Source: RGIG8748 sp045532255
GTDB taxonomy: Bacteria > Bacillota > Clostridia > UMGS1810
Direction of reading: 5' to 3'
Length of the DNA: 22,133 nt
NCBI GenBank assembly: GCA_045532255.1
Contig: JAZSFO010000007.1
Coordinates: forward strand, 1-22,133
The translations under genes and the position numbers were made by a program. Positions 1 to 7,008 of this stretch are shown here, in pieces. Below the pieces are notes generated by a model. That model was not told where the DNA came from. It saw only the letters and a list, made by a program, of their open reading frames with translations, and made no database searches. The first letter of the stretch is position 1. Every line of letters starts with the position of its first letter.

Positions 1-21
1 AATGCAATGGTAGGCAAATAA
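1..21 (+). CDS. possible 3' tail of an upstream gene
   Basis: One frame reads six codons (N-A-M-V-G-K) and then TAA at 19-21. An amino-acid ABC operon normally has a substrate-binding protein gene before the permease, so this could be its last codons. Seven codons are far too few to identify anything; this rests only on gene order. Confidence 0.2.
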   Translation, partial: NAMVGK

Positions 22-52
22 TATATAAAATCAGGATATTATAAACTTATAT

Positions 53-89
53 TTAGTGTGACAGGACTCGTAGAATTCTGTCACACTAA
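53..89. repeat. short intergenic hairpin upstream of the ABC permease
   Basis: A perfect 12-bp inverted repeat, TTAGTGTGACAG (53-64) and CTGTCACACTAA (78-89), encloses a 13-base loop. It ends just ahead of the permease ribosome binding site (AGAGG, 96-100). It has no T-run on the plus strand, so it is not a classical terminator; an mRNA-stabilising or attenuating stem between a binding-protein gene and the permease is possible. Its ends closely resemble those of the element at 21892-21997. Confidence 0.6.
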
Positions 90-109
90 TGTTGTAGAGG
101 TATATTTAT

Positions 110-814
110 ATGTTTTTAGAAGTTTCTCTCAATCTTCTTGAGGGTTTTTTGGTTACTCTCAGGATATTTATACTAACACTTGCGTTTTCTTTGCCTCTGG
201 GTCTTATAATAAGCTTCGGGTCTATGAGCAAATTCTCTCCGCTCAAATATTTAATCAAGGGATTTGTATGGATTATAAGAGGCACACCCCTTATGCTTCA
301 GCTCATTGTTGTTTTTTACGGACCCGGTCTTGTGGGAACATGGGCATCAAAGGAAATTGCAATGGGTGCATCGGGATTTTTTATTGAGTGGCTTTCCACC
401 TGGAAGGTGTTCGACAGATTTTTTGCGGTGCTTCTTGCCTTTGTTATCAATTACTCCTGCTATTTCTCGGAGATATACAGAGGCGGTATTGAGTCTATCA
501 ATAGGGGTCAGTACGAAGCAGGACAGGTTCTTGGCATGACGGGAAGCCAGATTTTCTTTAAGGTAATTTTGCTTCAGGTTATCAAGAGAATTGTACCCCC
601 CATGAGCAACGAGATTATAACTCTTGTAAAGGATACTTCACTTGCAAGAATTGTTATGGTTTACGAAATCATATGGAATGCACAGAAGTTTACCAAGTCA
701 GACGGTCTACTCTGGCCTCTGTTCTATACAGCCGCATACTATCTGCTGTTCTGCGGACTTCTTACATTGCTGTTCGGATACATAGAAAAGAAAATGAGTT
801 ATTTCAGGAGTTAA
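110..814 (+). CDS. amino-acid ABC transporter permease (HisM/GlnP family)
   Basis: This is the membrane subunit of a polar amino-acid importer, working with the ATPase encoded directly downstream and a binding protein presumably upstream of the window. The 234-residue product has several hydrophobic segments, the early family motif R-G-T-P-L-M-L-Q, and near residues 135-157 the EAA loop (Y-E-A-G-Q-V-L-G-M-T-G-S-Q) that docks on the ATPase. Length is normal for the family. The start at 110 is set by AGAGG at 96-100, nine bases away. The stop at 812-814 lies four bases before the ATPase start, so the two are translationally close. Substrate (glutamine, cystine, arginine and so on) cannot be read from this subunit. 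Confidence 0.92.
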   Translation: MFLEVSLNLLEGFLVTLRIFILTLAFSLPLGLIISFGSMSKFSPLKYLIKGFVWIIRGTPLMLQLIVVFYGPGLVGTWASKEIAMGASGFFIEWLSTWKVFDRFFAVLLAFVINYSCYFSEIYRGGIESINRGQYEAGQVLGMTGSQIFFKVILLQVIKRIVPPMSNEIITLVKDTSLARIVMVYEIIWNAQKFTKSDGLLWPLFYTAAYYLLFCGLLTLLFGYIEKKMSYFRS

Positions 815-818
815 TGTT

Positions 819-1577
819 ATGCCTATATTACAAGTATCAAATCTTAAAAAAAGTTTTGACAAGGTAAGTGTCTTAAAGGGAATAGACTTCTCTTTGGAAA
901 AGGGAGAGGTGCTGTCAATTATAGGCTCATCGGGAAGCGGTAAGACCACACTTCTCCGCTGTCTCAACTTCTTGGAGTTTGCCGACGAGGGCACTATAAC
1001 CGTAGATGGCAAAACCATATACGAGGGCGGAAAAGGCAGGGCGATGAGCGACAAGGAGATAAGGGAATTAAGACTTAACTTCGGTCTGGTGTTCCAGTCG
1101 TGTAATCTCTTTCCTCAGTACAGTGTGCTAAAGAACATTACCCTTGCACCGACACTGCTTAAGTTTGACACAGAAGAAAATATAATTAGGAATGCAAAGA
1201 GACTCATAGAGAGAGTCGGACTTACCGAAAAGGCAGACAGCTATCCCTGTGAGCTTTCGGGCGGTCAGCAACAGAGAGTTGCAATTGCAAGAGCTCTCGC
1301 ACTAAATCCCCATATCCTTTGCTTTGACGAACCTACAAGTGCACTTGACCCCGAGCTTACGGGAGAGGTGCTTAAGGTTATAAAGGGTCTCAAGGGTGAG
1401 GACAGCACAATGATAGTTGTAACTCACGAGATGGAGTTTGCAAGAAATGTTTCGGACAAGGTTATGTTCATGGCAGACGGTGTTGTCTGCGAGATGGGAA
1501 CACCCGAGGAGATTTTTGAAAATCCTAAATCCGAAAGGACAAAAATGTTCTTGCAAAAGACCTTTGAGAATATATAA
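819..1577 (+). CDS. glnQ: amino-acid ABC transporter ATP-binding protein (GlnQ type)
   Basis: ATPase subunit powering the adjacent permease at the cytoplasmic face. The 252-residue protein shows Walker A G-S-S-G-S-G-K-T at residues 36-43, the signature L-S-G-G-Q-Q-Q-R near residue 147, Walker B I-L-C-F-D-E-P with the D-loop S-A-L-D close behind, and the switch histidine in V-V-T-H-E. It is complete and of normal family length. Its ribosome binding site AGGAG (806-810) lies inside the last codons of the permease gene. The symbol is given at family level only; substrate specificity is unproven. Confidence 0.93.
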   Translation: MPILQVSNLKKSFDKVSVLKGIDFSLEKGEVLSIIGSSGSGKTTLLRCLNFLEFADEGTITVDGKTIYEGGKGRAMSDKEIRELRLNFGLVFQSCNLFPQYSVLKNITLAPTLLKFDTEENIIRNAKRLIERVGLTEKADSYPCELSGGQQQRVAIARALALNPHILCFDEPTSALDPELTGEVLKVIKGLKGEDSTMIVVTHEMEFARNVSDKVMFMADGVVCEMGTPEEIFENPKSERTKMFLQKTFENI

Positions 1578-1601
1578 TAAATATATATAGGAGGTTTTAT
1601 G

Positions 1602-2222
1602 ATGAAGGTTATTTTAGTAAACGGAAGTCCCCATGAGAAGGGCTGTACCTTTACTGCACTAAGTGAAATTGCAAAGGTACTAAGTGGTGAGGGAATAAAT
1701 ACCGAGATTTTCAGCCTTGCAGGAAGTGACATTTCTTCGTGCCGTGCATGCAGGGCATGTGCAAAGCTCGGAAGATGCGTCATAGACGATAAGGTAAATG
1801 AGTTTACCGCACTTGCCAAGGAGGCGGACGGATTTGTATTTGGCTCACCTGTACATTTTGCCGCGGCATCGGGACTTGTAAAGTCGTTTCTTGACAGAGC
1901 TTTTTATTCTGCAAAAGGTGTATTTGCCTTTAAGCCTGCGGCGTGCATAGTATCTGCAAGAAGAGCAGGAACAACCGCCGCACTAGATGAGCTTAACAAA
2001 TATCCCCTTATTGCACAGATGCCCCTCGTAGGCTCTAAATATTGGAATATGGTTCACGGCAACCTCGCAGAAGAAGTAGGCGAGGATGGCGAGGGTATGC
2101 AGACAATGCGTGCTCTGGCTCGTAATATGGCTTGGATGCTTAAACTTAAGGAAGCGGGAGAAAAGGCAGGAATTACTCCTCCCGAGCAGGAAGAGGCTGT
2201 AAGAACGAATTTTGTAAGATGA
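1602..2222 (+). CDS. flavodoxin-like iron-sulfur flavoprotein (NAD(P)H-dependent FMN reductase fold)
   Basis: Predicted FMN-binding redox protein. The N terminus V-I-L-V-N-G-S-P-H-E-K-G is the phosphate-binding start of the flavodoxin/FMN-reductase fold, and G-S-P-V-H-F-A is the second FMN-contacting segment. A compact cluster C-x2-C-x2-C-x5-C (about residues 47, 50, 53, 59) matches the motif of the archaeal/clostridial iron-sulfur flavoprotein (Isf) group, which carries a 4Fe-4S cluster next to FMN. Two ATG codons occur, 1599 and 1602; GGAGG at 1590-1594 is better spaced (7 bases) for 1602. It follows the transporter genes by about 20 bases and shares their terminator, so it is probably co-transcribed; a functional link to amino-acid uptake is only inferred. 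Confidence 0.82.
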   Translation: MKVILVNGSPHEKGCTFTALSEIAKVLSGEGINTEIFSLAGSDISSCRACRACAKLGRCVIDDKVNEFTALAKEADGFVFGSPVHFAAASGLVKSFLDRAFYSAKGVFAFKPAACIVSARRAGTTAALDELNKYPLIAQMPLVGSKYWNMVHGNLAEEVGEDGEGMQTMRALARNMAWMLKLKEAGEKAGITPPEQEEAVRTNFVR

Positions 2223-2231
2223 TATGATTGT

Positions 2232-2282
2232 TTATATAACAAAAGGCTGAACGAATGATTTGTTCAGCCTTTTGTTATATAA
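2232..2282. terminator. bidirectional terminator between the ABC operon and uraA
   Basis: A perfect 21-bp inverted repeat (2232-2252 with 2262-2282) has a 9-base loop, a GC-rich core AGGCTGAAC/GTTCAGCCT, and A/T tracts on both sides, with TTTTTT at 2285-2290. It lies between two convergent genes and can serve both. Confidence 0.9.
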
Positions 2283-2293
2283 GGTTTTTTATT

Positions 2294-3670
2294 TTACTCT
2301 TTGTCCTTCTTGGAAGAGAGGATAAGGTTTGTTATTATACCGAGAATAAGTGCACAAGCAATTGATGTAAGTGTAACCTTGCCGAATGTAAGTGAGAGAC
2401 CGCCGATACCTGCGATAAGAATTACGCTGACTACAAAGAGATTTTTGTTGTCATCAAGGTCGAGGTTCTTGAACATTCTGAGACCGCTTACTGCGATAAA
2501 TCCGTAGAGTGCCATGCAAACACCGCCCATTACGCAAGAGGGGATGGAGTTAACAAAAGCTATAAACGGAGATATAAAGGAGATGATTATAGCACCGATA
2601 GCTGCGGTAATAATTGTGCGAACGGAAGCATTCTTTGTTATAGCTACACAGCCAACGGATTCGCCGTATGTTGTGTTGGGGCATCCGCCGAAGATTGCAC
2701 CTGCCATGGAGCCAACACCGTCACCGAGAAGTGTTCTGTGAAGACCTGGTTCCTTTAACAAGTCCTTTTCTATAATAGAGGATATATTCTTGTGGTCTGC
2801 AATATGCTCTGCAAATACAACAAATGCAACAGGTACATATGCTACTGCAAGAGATGCAATATATGCACCGTTTATATCCTTGAATCCGCCGATAGCTTCT
2901 CCAATTGTGAATTTGGGAAGGGATATGAATGTGCTCAGTGTAACACCGTCCTTAACAAGATCTGTAAAGGGGGAGAGGTTGAGGATCTGAATTGCTGCAA
3001 CATCTGTTGCCTTTCCGATAAGTGTGAGTATGAGTGCTACAATATATCCTGCGAGGATACCGATTATAAAGGGAATAAGTCTTGCCATCTTCTTGCCGAA
3101 TGTGGAGCAAGCCATTGTGGTAAAGAGTGTTACAAGACCGCATATAAGGCATGCAAAGGGAGCTGCAAGCTGTATGCCGTCTGCATTTGCAATATTGCCC
3201 TTTAAGATATCGCCTACAGCGTTACCTGCAAGAGAAAGACCGATAATTGCAACAGTAGGTCCTATAACAACGGGGGGCATGAGCTTGTCTATCCATTTAA
3301 CACCTGCAAATTTAACAACAAGTGCAATAACCACATAAACAAGACCTGCAAAAACCGCACCGATTATAAGTCCGAGATAACCCAGACTCATTGATGCAGC
3401 ACCTGCAAAAGCGGCAATCATAGATGCAATAAAAGCAAAGGAAGAACCTAAAAATACGGGGCTTTTCATCTTGGTAAAAAGAACATATATAAGTGTTCCT
3501 GCACCTGCACCAAACAGTGCTGCTGCCGAGCTCATGTTGCTTCCTGTTGCACCGTTGATAATAACGGGAACAACGAGTGTTGCAGCCATAATAGCGAGAA
3601 GCTGCTGAATTGCAAAGATAACAAGCTGTCCGAACTTAGGTTTGTCATCTACATTGTAGATGAGTTTCAT
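2294..3670 (-). CDS. uraA: uracil permease (NCS2 nucleobase:cation symporter)
   Basis: Membrane symporter for uracil. The 458-residue product has about 14 hydrophobic segments. It carries the NCS2 signature N-T-T-Y-G-E-S-V-G in the C-terminal half, whose glutamate contacts the nucleobase in the uracil branch, and P-V-V-I-G-P-T in the middle. S-S-F-A-F-I and P-S-C-V-M-G-G-V also fit uracil permeases better than xanthine permeases. The start codon at 3670 is chosen over an in-frame extension to 3787 because AGGAGA (about 3679-3684) sits directly upstream, the family N terminus is M-K-L-I-Y-N-V-D-D, and the promoter lies inside the extension. It is monocistronic. Confidence 0.85.
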   Translation of the reverse strand: MKLIYNVDDKPKFGQLVIFAIQQLLAIMAATLVVPVIINGATGSNMSSAAALFGAGAGTLIYVLFTKMKSPVFLGSSFAFIASMIAAFAGAASMSLGYLGLIIGAVFAGLVYVVIALVVKFAGVKWIDKLMPPVVIGPTVAIIGLSLAGNAVGDILKGNIANADGIQLAAPFACLICGLVTLFTTMACSTFGKKMARLIPFIIGILAGYIVALILTLIGKATDVAAIQILNLSPFTDLVKDGVTLSTFISLPKFTIGEAIGGFKDINGAYIASLAVAYVPVAFVVFAEHIADHKNISSIIEKDLLKEPGLHRTLLGDGVGSMAGAIFGGCPNTTYGESVGCVAITKNASVRTIITAAIGAIIISFISPFIAFVNSIPSCVMGGVCMALYGFIAVSGLRMFKNLDLDDNKNLFVVSVILIAGIGGLSLTFGKVTLTSIACALILGIITNLILSSKKDKE

Positions 3671-3725
3671 ACAAATCATCTCCTTAATTTTTTTGGTATT
3701 ATTCTTAAATACCCACATCGTCAAA

Positions 3726-3754
3726 ATTATAGCATTTCTTATATGCTTTGTAAA
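3726..3754 (-). promoter_or_regulatory. promoter of uraA
   Basis: Minus-strand TTTACA (3749-3754), 17-base spacer, TATAAT (3726-3731). The leader of about 50 bases contains a weak 6-bp stem GGTATT/AATACC but no recognisable riboswitch. Confidence 0.75.
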
Positions 3755-3873
3755 GTAATATTGTCTATTTTTGTCGAAAGGGTACAAAAATCCAAGGTAT
3801 AATTTTCCATGCAGAAAATGTGAACTTATATTTAATAAAGTGTTGCTGTTTGTTTAATTTTGGAATGAACGCA

Positions 3874-3902
3874 TTGACAACAAAATAATAAAGAGATATA
3901 AT
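3874..3902 (+). promoter_or_regulatory. consensus sigma-A promoter of the zinc-ribbon membrane protein
   Basis: TTGACA (3874-3879), exactly 17 bases, TATAAT (3897-3902). This is a full consensus match. A start of transcription about 7 bases downstream would leave a leader of only some 13 bases before the ATG at 3923. Confidence 0.85.
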
Positions 3903-3922
3903 TGTAAAAAAACAAATGGGAG

Positions 3923-4348
3923 ATGCTTATTTTGGGAGGCTTTTTTTATAGATTAAGTCAAAGATATATGGCTTTTATGCAGGGAAGATACGGAAACGAT
4001 GAACTTAATGTTTTTCTTCTTATTGCATCGGTTGTTCTGATGCTTTTGTCAAGGAGCATTTTTTTGTGGTTTTTGTATCCTGTAGCACTTTTTATGATTA
4101 TTTTTTGTCTTGTAAGAACATATTCCCGCAATATTTCCAAGAGATATAATGAAAGACAATGGTTTTTAAGAAAGGAAAACAGCTTTATGTCATGGTACAG
4201 AATAAAGCTCGATGCATGGAACAACAGAAGAACCCACAGATATTTCCGTTGCAAAAAGTGCAGGGCAAGCATAAGAGTTCCAAAAGGCGTGGGCAAGATA
4301 GAGATTACATGCCCGAAATGCAGAAATAAATTTATAAAAAAAGCGTAA
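3923..4348 (+). CDS. small membrane protein with C-terminal zinc ribbon
   Basis: Function unknown. The 141-residue product begins with a basic segment containing F-M-Q-G-R-Y-G-N-D-E-L-N, then two adjacent hydrophobic segments (about 29-45 and 47-66), a very basic linker, and a zinc-ribbon-like C terminus with C110-x2-C113 and C130-x2-C133. Both ends probably face the cytoplasm. Similar two-helix plus ribbon proteins with an R-Y-G-x-D-x-L motif are, from memory, common in Clostridia and usually called hypothetical. The start is uncertain: GGGAG (3918-3922) abuts ATG 3923, while the stronger GGGAGG (3934-3939) has no start codon at the right distance; ATG 3968 is an alternative. It is monocistronic. 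Confidence 0.75.
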   Translation: MLILGGFFYRLSQRYMAFMQGRYGNDELNVFLLIASVVLMLLSRSIFLWFLYPVALFMIIFCLVRTYSRNISKRYNERQWFLRKENSFMSWYRIKLDAWNNRRTHRYFRCKKCRASIRVPKGVGKIEITCPKCRNKFIKKA

Positions 4349-4377
4349 ATAAAATTGAAAGTTAAAAATGGAAAATT

Positions 4378-4423
4378 AAAGAATGGATTGCATTCGCCAT
4401 GAGGGGAAGGCAATCCATTCTTT
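4378..4423. terminator. bidirectional terminator between zinc-ribbon gene and hydF
   Basis: A 14-bp inverted repeat AAAGAATGGATTGC (4378-4391) and GCAATCCATTCTTT (4410-4423) has an 18-base loop and T-rich flanks on both strands. It overlaps the hydF stop codon (4422-4424), so it serves both convergent genes. Confidence 0.8.
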
Positions 4424-5585
4424 ATTCTTTAATAATTTTTATACTTCTTTCAAGTATTCCGTTCATATGAGCTATAGCCGTGCCATAGTTTGTAATCGGC
4501 ACATTCTGCTCATTTGCAAGACTTACTCTGCTTTTCATTTCCATATCATTGAGCATACAGCCTCCGCAATGTATAACGAGGGAAATACCTTCAAGATTTT
4601 TCTTGAATTCCCCTCCCGATGTAAACTCAAACTGTACATCCCTGCCTGTATACTTTCTTATTAGATTAGGGAGCTTTACAGTTCCTATATCGTTGCATTG
4701 TCTGTGATGCGTACAGCCCTCGGATATAAGAATTCTGTCTCCGTCCTTTATTTTATCAAGGATATATGCACCGTTTAATGCACTTGTAAGAAGTCCCTTA
4801 ATCCTTGCCATCAGTATAGAAAATGATGTAAGGTTTATGCTTTCGGGAACAATCTCAGAAACCTTACCGAAAACCTGACTGTCAGTTACTACGAGCTTTG
4901 GCTTATATACCGAAAGTGCTTTCTCAAGCTCATCAATCTGACATGCTATTGCAACACCGCCCGCATCAAGTACATCTCTTATCGCCTGTTGCTGTGGGAG
5001 GATAAGTCTGCCCTTTGGTGCGGACTCGTCAATGGGTATTACAAAGATTACAGTATCGCCTTTTGAAATGAAGTCTGCAACCATTTTCATTTTGTTTTCT
5101 TGGGGCTTAAGTTTTGCTATGCATTCCTTGAGCCTTTCTATATTAAGACCCGTCCTTGCACTTACATACAGCTTGGCATCAGTATTTTTGACAAGGTCAG
5201 CTTTGTTGTATACCTCAAGATAGGGGATATTCTTTTTATTAAACTGCTCTATTAGCTCATTTTCGTATTCGCCGATTCCCTCGCGGGCATCAATTACGAG
5301 AACTGCAATATGCGTTCTGCTGAGCTGTTCTATTGTCTTTTGTATTCTTAAATCTCCAAGCTCGCCTGTGTCGTCAATTCCTGCTGTGTCGGTTATTACA
5401 ACAGGTCCGAGCGGAAGAAGCTCCATAGCCTTTGATACGGGGTCTGTTGTTGTTCCCGCTATGTCGGACACAACAGCTAAGTTTTGCCCTGTGACTGCAT
5501 TTACAAGGCTGGATTTGCCTGCATTTCTTCTGCCGAAAAATGATACATGTGTTCTCGCAGATGAAGGCACTTCGTTAAGTCCCAA
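4422..5585 (-). CDS. hydF: [FeFe] hydrogenase H-cluster maturation GTPase HydF
   Basis: Scaffold GTPase that carries the di-iron precursor built by HydE and HydG and delivers it to the hydrogenase. The 387-residue protein has G1 G-R-R-N-A-G-K-S (18-25), G2 G-T-T-T-D-P, G3 D-T-A-G-I, and N-K-A-D as G4. The C-terminal cluster-binding domain carries C291-x-H293 and H339-C340-x2-C343, the HydF 4Fe-4S signature. The start codon is TTG at 5585, supported by AGGAGG at 5594-5599 with an 8-base gap and by the family N terminus. hydE, hydG and hydA are not in the window, so the maturation genes are unlinked here. It implies hydrogen metabolism and an anaerobic host. Confidence 0.95.
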   Translation of the reverse strand: MGLNEVPSSARTHVSFFGRRNAGKSSLVNAVTGQNLAVVSDIAGTTTDPVSKAMELLPLGPVVITDTAGIDDTGELGDLRIQKTIEQLSRTHIAVLVIDAREGIGEYENELIEQFNKKNIPYLEVYNKADLVKNTDAKLYVSARTGLNIERLKECIAKLKPQENKMKMVADFISKGDTVIFVIPIDESAPKGRLILPQQQAIRDVLDAGGVAIACQIDELEKALSVYKPKLVVTDSQVFGKVSEIVPESINLTSFSILMARIKGLLTSALNGAYILDKIKDGDRILISEGCTHHRQCNDIGTVKLPNLIRKYTGRDVQFEFTSGGEFKKNLEGISLVIHCGGCMLNDMEMKSRVSLANEQNVPITNYGTAIAHMNGILERSIKIIKE

Positions 5586-5614
5586 TATAATTACCTCCTA
5601 ATACGGAATAATTT

Positions 5615-5643
5615 ATTCTAACATTCTTTTTAATTGGTGTCAA
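5615..5643 (-). promoter_or_regulatory. promoter of hydF
   Basis: Minus-strand TTGACA (5638-5643), 17-base spacer, TAGAAT (5615-5620). It is arranged back to back with the hisS promoter, whose -35 lies 13 bases away. Confidence 0.8.
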
Positions 5644-5656
5644 CCGATATTTTATC

Positions 5657-5685
5657 TTGACTTTTTCGCTCATTTTTTGTACAAT
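5657..5685 (+). promoter_or_regulatory. promoter of hisS-aspS
   Basis: TTGACT (5657-5662), 17-base spacer, TACAAT (5680-5685). The leader is only about 40 bases, too short for a T-box, so charging-dependent control of these synthetases by that mechanism is not seen. Confidence 0.78.
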
Positions 5686-5733
5686 AAATTATGTATGAGT
5701 AAATTATGAAATGACTTTATGGAGGGACACATA

Positions 5734-6987
5734 ATGCTTACCAAGGCACCCAAGGGCACCTCGGATATTCTGCCCGAAATTTCTTATAAATGGCAGTACG
5801 CCGAAAATGTTATAAAAAAGCTTTGCGCCGACTTCGGTGTAAAGGAGATAAGAACACCTGTTTTTGAACATACCGAGCTTTTTTCAAGAGGTGTGGGAGA
5901 TACCACAGATGTTGTAGAAAAGGAAATGTACACCTTTGATGACAAGGGAGGCAGAAGCATCACCCTGAGACCTGAGGGTACGGCAGGTGCTGCAAGAAGC
6001 TTTATAGAAAACGGACTTTTTAATAACCCCCAGCCTACAAAGCTCTACTATCAGATAAGCTGTTACAGATACGAAAAGCCTCAGGCAGGCAGAATGAGAG
6101 AGTTCCATCAGTTCGGGGTTGAGTACTTTGGCACACAGCACTACACAGCTGATGCAGAGATTATAGAGCTTGCGCTTATGCTTTTTGAAAGACTGGGACT
6201 TAAAGACCTTTCGCTGCGTATCAACAGCATAGGCTGTCCCAAGTGCCGAAAGGCGTATAATGACAAGCTCAAGGAATTCTTAAAGGACAATTACGACAGC
6301 CTTTGCGATACCTGTAAGGGCAGATATGAACGCAATCCCATGAGAATTATAGATTGCAAGTCCTCTGTGTGCAAGGATATCATAGAGGGAGCACCCAGGC
6401 TTATTGATTATCTTTGTGACGAGTGCGGGGAGCATTTTGAAAATGTTAAAATGTCTCTTGACAATATGGGCATAGCATATGAGATAGACCCCGATATAGT
6501 AAGAGGTCTTGACTACTACACAAAGACAGTATTCGAAATCACCGCAGATATAGCAAGCTCCAATACAACAATATGCGGAGGCGGACGCTATGACGGTCTT
6601 GTGGCTCAGCTTGGCGGTCCCGACACCCCCGGTTGCGGATTTGCAATAGGAATGGAAAGGCTCTTCCTTTGCATGGATGCACAGAATGTTGAGGTTGAAG
6701 ACGAGTCTGTAATGGATATCTTTGTCGGAAGCATGGGAGATGAGGGTGCACGCTTTGCACAGAAGCTTGTCCACGAGCTTCGCAGGATGGGAGTAAGCTC
6801 GGATTACGACAAGCTATCAAGAAGTGTAAAGGCACAGATGAAGCAGGCAAATAAGCTCGGATGCAGATATTCCGTTATAATAGGCGATGACGAAATAGCA
6901 AGCGGTAAGATAATGCTTAAAGATATGCAGACGGGCGAATCGACAGAGGTTTCGCTTACAGCGGAAGCTATAAAAGAGGGTATATAA
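5734..6987 (+). CDS. hisS: histidyl-tRNA synthetase
   Basis: Class II synthetase that charges tRNA-His. The 417-residue protein has class II motif 2 around Y-R-Y-E-K-P-Q-A-G-R-M-R-E-F-H-Q-F, the histidine-specific L-D-Y-Y-T-K-T-V-F-E and G-G-G-R-Y-D-G-L, motif 3 G-F-A-I-G-M-E-R, and a C-terminal anticodon-binding domain. The cysteine-rich insert (C-P-K-C, C-D-T-C, N-P-M-R-I-I-D-C-K) is normal for Firmicute HisRS. The start at 5734 is preferred to the in-frame ATG at 5719 because GGAGGG (5721-5726) overlaps the earlier ATG and is 7 bases from the later one. It is the first gene of a two-gene operon with aspS, a common Firmicute arrangement. Confidence 0.97.
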   Translation: MLTKAPKGTSDILPEISYKWQYAENVIKKLCADFGVKEIRTPVFEHTELFSRGVGDTTDVVEKEMYTFDDKGGRSITLRPEGTAGAARSFIENGLFNNPQPTKLYYQISCYRYEKPQAGRMREFHQFGVEYFGTQHYTADAEIIELALMLFERLGLKDLSLRINSIGCPKCRKAYNDKLKEFLKDNYDSLCDTCKGRYERNPMRIIDCKSSVCKDIIEGAPRLIDYLCDECGEHFENVKMSLDNMGIAYEIDPDIVRGLDYYTKTVFEITADIASSNTTICGGGRYDGLVAQLGGPDTPGCGFAIGMERLFLCMDAQNVEVEDESVMDIFVGSMGDEGARFAQKLVHELRRMGVSSDYDKLSRSVKAQMKQANKLGCRYSVIIGDDEIASGKIMLKDMQTGESTEVSLTAEAIKEGI

Positions 6988-7008
6988 TTATACATGGAGG
7001 TAAATACA

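Noticed and set aside
2792..3205. Cysteine-rich 137-residue frame on the plus strand
   Set aside because: It lies antisense to the uracil permease gene, whose codon pattern and motifs explain the sequence; no ribosome binding site.
3916..3951. Short frame starting ATG at 3916, ending TAG at 3951, overlapping the zinc-ribbon gene start
   Set aside because: Eleven codons with no ribosome site; could only be a leader peptide, for which there is no further support.
5686..5733. T-box or other riboswitch leader before hisS, and likewise before proS (12886-12912)
   Set aside because: Leaders are only about 30-40 bases with no specifier stem or antiterminator.
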